Part shown: positions 43,351 through 44,786 of the stretch, in pieces
Layout of the letters: every line of letters begins with the position of its first letter
Position numbering within the stretch: the first letter of the stretch is position 1
Assembly (NCBI GenBank): GCA_015501595.1
Contig: JADNRX010000423.1
Location: forward strand, 1 to 44,786
Origin: Hymenopellis radicata
Lineage: Eukaryota > Basidiomycota > Agaricomycetes > Agaricales > Physalacriaceae
Direction of reading: 5' to 3'
DNA length: 44,786 nt
Position numbers and translations under genes: made by a program
Notes under the pieces: generated by a model
Told to the model about the DNA's origin: nothing
Database searches by the model: none
The model's input: only the letters and a program-made list of their open reading frames with translations

Positions 43351-43504
43351 ATGGGCCAAGGATGACTTTCATCGTCGATCACTTGTGCTCGGGTCCTTCG
43401 CGTCCTTCGGGGCTTACAGTATATGTTCGGGTAATTTTCACTTCATTGCATCTGTATTTCCGTCTAGTACTCGTGCTGTTTGCCACACATTTGATTAACA
43501 CATC

Positions 43505-43800
43505 AGGGGAACCAAATTTCCCCGGCTGAGGAAATAGCTGAGGAAATAGTTTGAGGAAATTTAATTTCCTCAGTACGTTCCCGGGCCGAGGAAACCTGAT
43601 TTCCTCGAATGAGGAAAGTTCTGAGGAAATCAAATTTCCTCAGCCGTTTCCTCAGCTGAGGTAAGCGGATTTCCTCGGTGGCTTTCGTAAGTGGCTTCCT
43701 CGGTGATTTCCTCAGCTGAGGAAGTTAGATTTCCTGAGCTGAGGAAATCACTGAGGAACTCAGATTTCCTTAATGATTGCCTCATGTATTTCCTCAGTAT
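43505..43800. repeat. palindrome cluster built on GAGGAAA / TTTCCTC
   Basis: About 300 bp contain some twenty copies of GAGGAAA or its reverse complement TTTCCTC. Many are arranged as perfect short palindromes such as TTTCCTCAGCTGAGG and as hairpins with AT-rich loops. ORFs here are by-products. It may be the subterminal region of an unrecognised transposon or a fold-back element. Confidence 0.8.
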
Positions 43801-43854
43801 AGATTTCTTATTAAAGCATAAACTAGGCAATACTGTACTATTACGGTCTTATCT

Positions 43855-44056
43855 TCACGGGCCGTTACGCGTTATGGTTGTGAAGAGTGTTGGTTACTCT
43901 TCAAACCCCGAGTAATTACCTTATTTGGAAGGCCTGCCGTTCGGCGGGCCCGGAAAATTCCTGTTTTAGGACAGTTGTGCCTGGCCAGAAGGCCCATTAC
44001 GCGTTATGGGGCCCTGAACTCTTCATTTCACGGGGCCCCGTTACGCGTTACGTGAA
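43855..44056. repeat. three TTACGCGTTA boxes with GGGCCC fold-back
   Basis: TTACGCGTTA occurs near 43865, 43997 and 44041. The last two lie beside GGGGCCC and GGGGCCCC, which can pair to form a hairpin. It directly precedes the hAT-like end at 44066 and looks like debris of a further small element. Confidence 0.5.
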
Positions 44057-44065
44057 TACTGTAGT

Positions 44066-44786
44066 TAGTGAATAGCCCGGGTCGGACGACCCGGTTCGGG
44101 TCACGGATGCGGGTAGGTCAGGGTCCGGGTAGGGGTCTCGGTTCGAGCACCCGCGGTGACCCGCATCACCCTTTGTTACCCGTGCCATGCTCCAGTTGGA
44201 CCACACGGCATAAGATAATCAGTAGTATATGATTTTATGTAAATTATTATATTGTATTTAAGCTGAGACGAGCCTATCGTCGCTCAAAAACGACGTTGCC
44301 CAAGAATTTTTGAGATCGCCGAGATCACCGAACGTCCCAGCAGTTGCCGGATAACAATCGATCTCCTCCGATCTTTGTTCTTTCTCTCTTCCCACCAGAG
44401 CACGACAATTATGTCGTGCTCGTTGGCCCCAGAACTTAGTCTGGGGCTTGTTCTATATCTTTCTCTTTTCTTCTGTCGCTTTCTTAGCGCGGTTTGGCTT
44501 TGCGCCGACCGCTGCGCCCTCGGATACGTTCCGGGGTGCGTTCTGGTGCTCGTCTGCGTGACGGCACCAATTTGATGAGGATCCAACGATGACAACAACC
44601 ACGGATGTTCTGTTCTTGCGATGACACTTCCTTTGCCGCCACCTCGATGCGTAAGCCCTCGAATGAGGCTGCCAAGGACTACTTTTTTGCGCTCTGCTCT
44701 CTCGACGAGCAGCGCGAACGCATCAGCCTCCTGGATGGAGCCGCAACAGCTCTAGATGACGATGTCGGGCTTCAAGAGGCTGGATG
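44066..44786 (+). mobile_element. left end of a second hAT-like element, runs off the window
   Basis: TAGTGAATAGCCCGGGT at 44066 and the following GC-rich run (CGGGTCACGGATGCGGGT, CAGGGTCCGGGTAGGGGTCT) match the left 130 bp of the element at 5211. The adjacent 8 bp (ACTGTAGT, 44058-44065) should reappear after its right end, outside this window. The interior differs from the 5211 copy. Near the edge a frame reads MRKPSNEAAKDYFFALCSLD...LQEAG, possibly the start of a passenger or transposase gene. Confidence 0.75.

Noticed and set aside
44284..44598. Minus ORF near the right edge
   Set aside because: Arg/Lys-rich with no domain; overlaps the hAT-like element.

Overview
The window reads as a nuclear contig of an Agaricomycete (mushroom-forming Basidiomycota). 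Genes are densely spliced with GT-AG introns of about 47-65 bp, and several protein families are typical of that group: DUF6535, a 7TM-like family, UstYa/DUF3328, an omega-type GST, F-box/LRR and TKL kinases. No bacterial operon structure is seen. I rebuilt exon structures by hand from reading frames and splice sites; nothing was checked against a database.

Layout. 1-1.9 kb: DUF6535 membrane protein gene (minus). 1.9-4.6 kb: an HMG-box relic and the first copy of a dispersed repeat. 4.64-14.86 kb: a nested transposon complex. The outer element has 8-bp target duplications (GATATGTA) and terminal inverted repeats, and carries one spliced gene for a Ulp1-like protease joined to a DDE-type transposase. 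That gene is interrupted by a 1.2-kb hAT-like element with its own 8-bp duplication, a TA-flanked MITE, and a 2.1-kb TIR element that itself holds a second MITE and a decayed Zn2Cys6-like gene. 15-17.5 kb: a weak hypothetical gene and a 7-exon GNAT acetyltransferase. 17.9-20.1 kb: two divergent UstYa-like oxidase genes next to a small secreted-peptide gene, a possible peptide (RiPP-like) cluster. 20.4-22.9 kb: two membrane protein genes. 23-29.9 kb: a duplicated block with repeat copies B, C and D and two paralogous HMG-box genes, one frameshifted. 30.3-35.7 kb: aldo-keto reductase (11 exons), an intron-bearing tRNA-like gene, omega-class GST and F-box/LRR genes. 36.2-37.8 kb: a tandem array of about 0.49-kb units. 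38.1-42.6 kb: a kinase gene with an MLKL-like N-terminal helical region and a TKL kinase domain, followed by a broken downstream domain gene. 42.9-44.8 kb: an inverted copy of a repeat found at 29.8 kb, a palindrome-rich GAGGAAA cluster, and the left end of a second hAT-like element that runs off the window.

Two themes stand out. One is the density of nested mobile DNA and segmental duplication. The other is a series of apparent one-base frame breaks, mostly in mononucleotide runs, in otherwise well-preserved genes (DUF6535, HMG-box, F-box, kinase). These could be assembly errors or real decay and should be settled before any of these genes is called dead.
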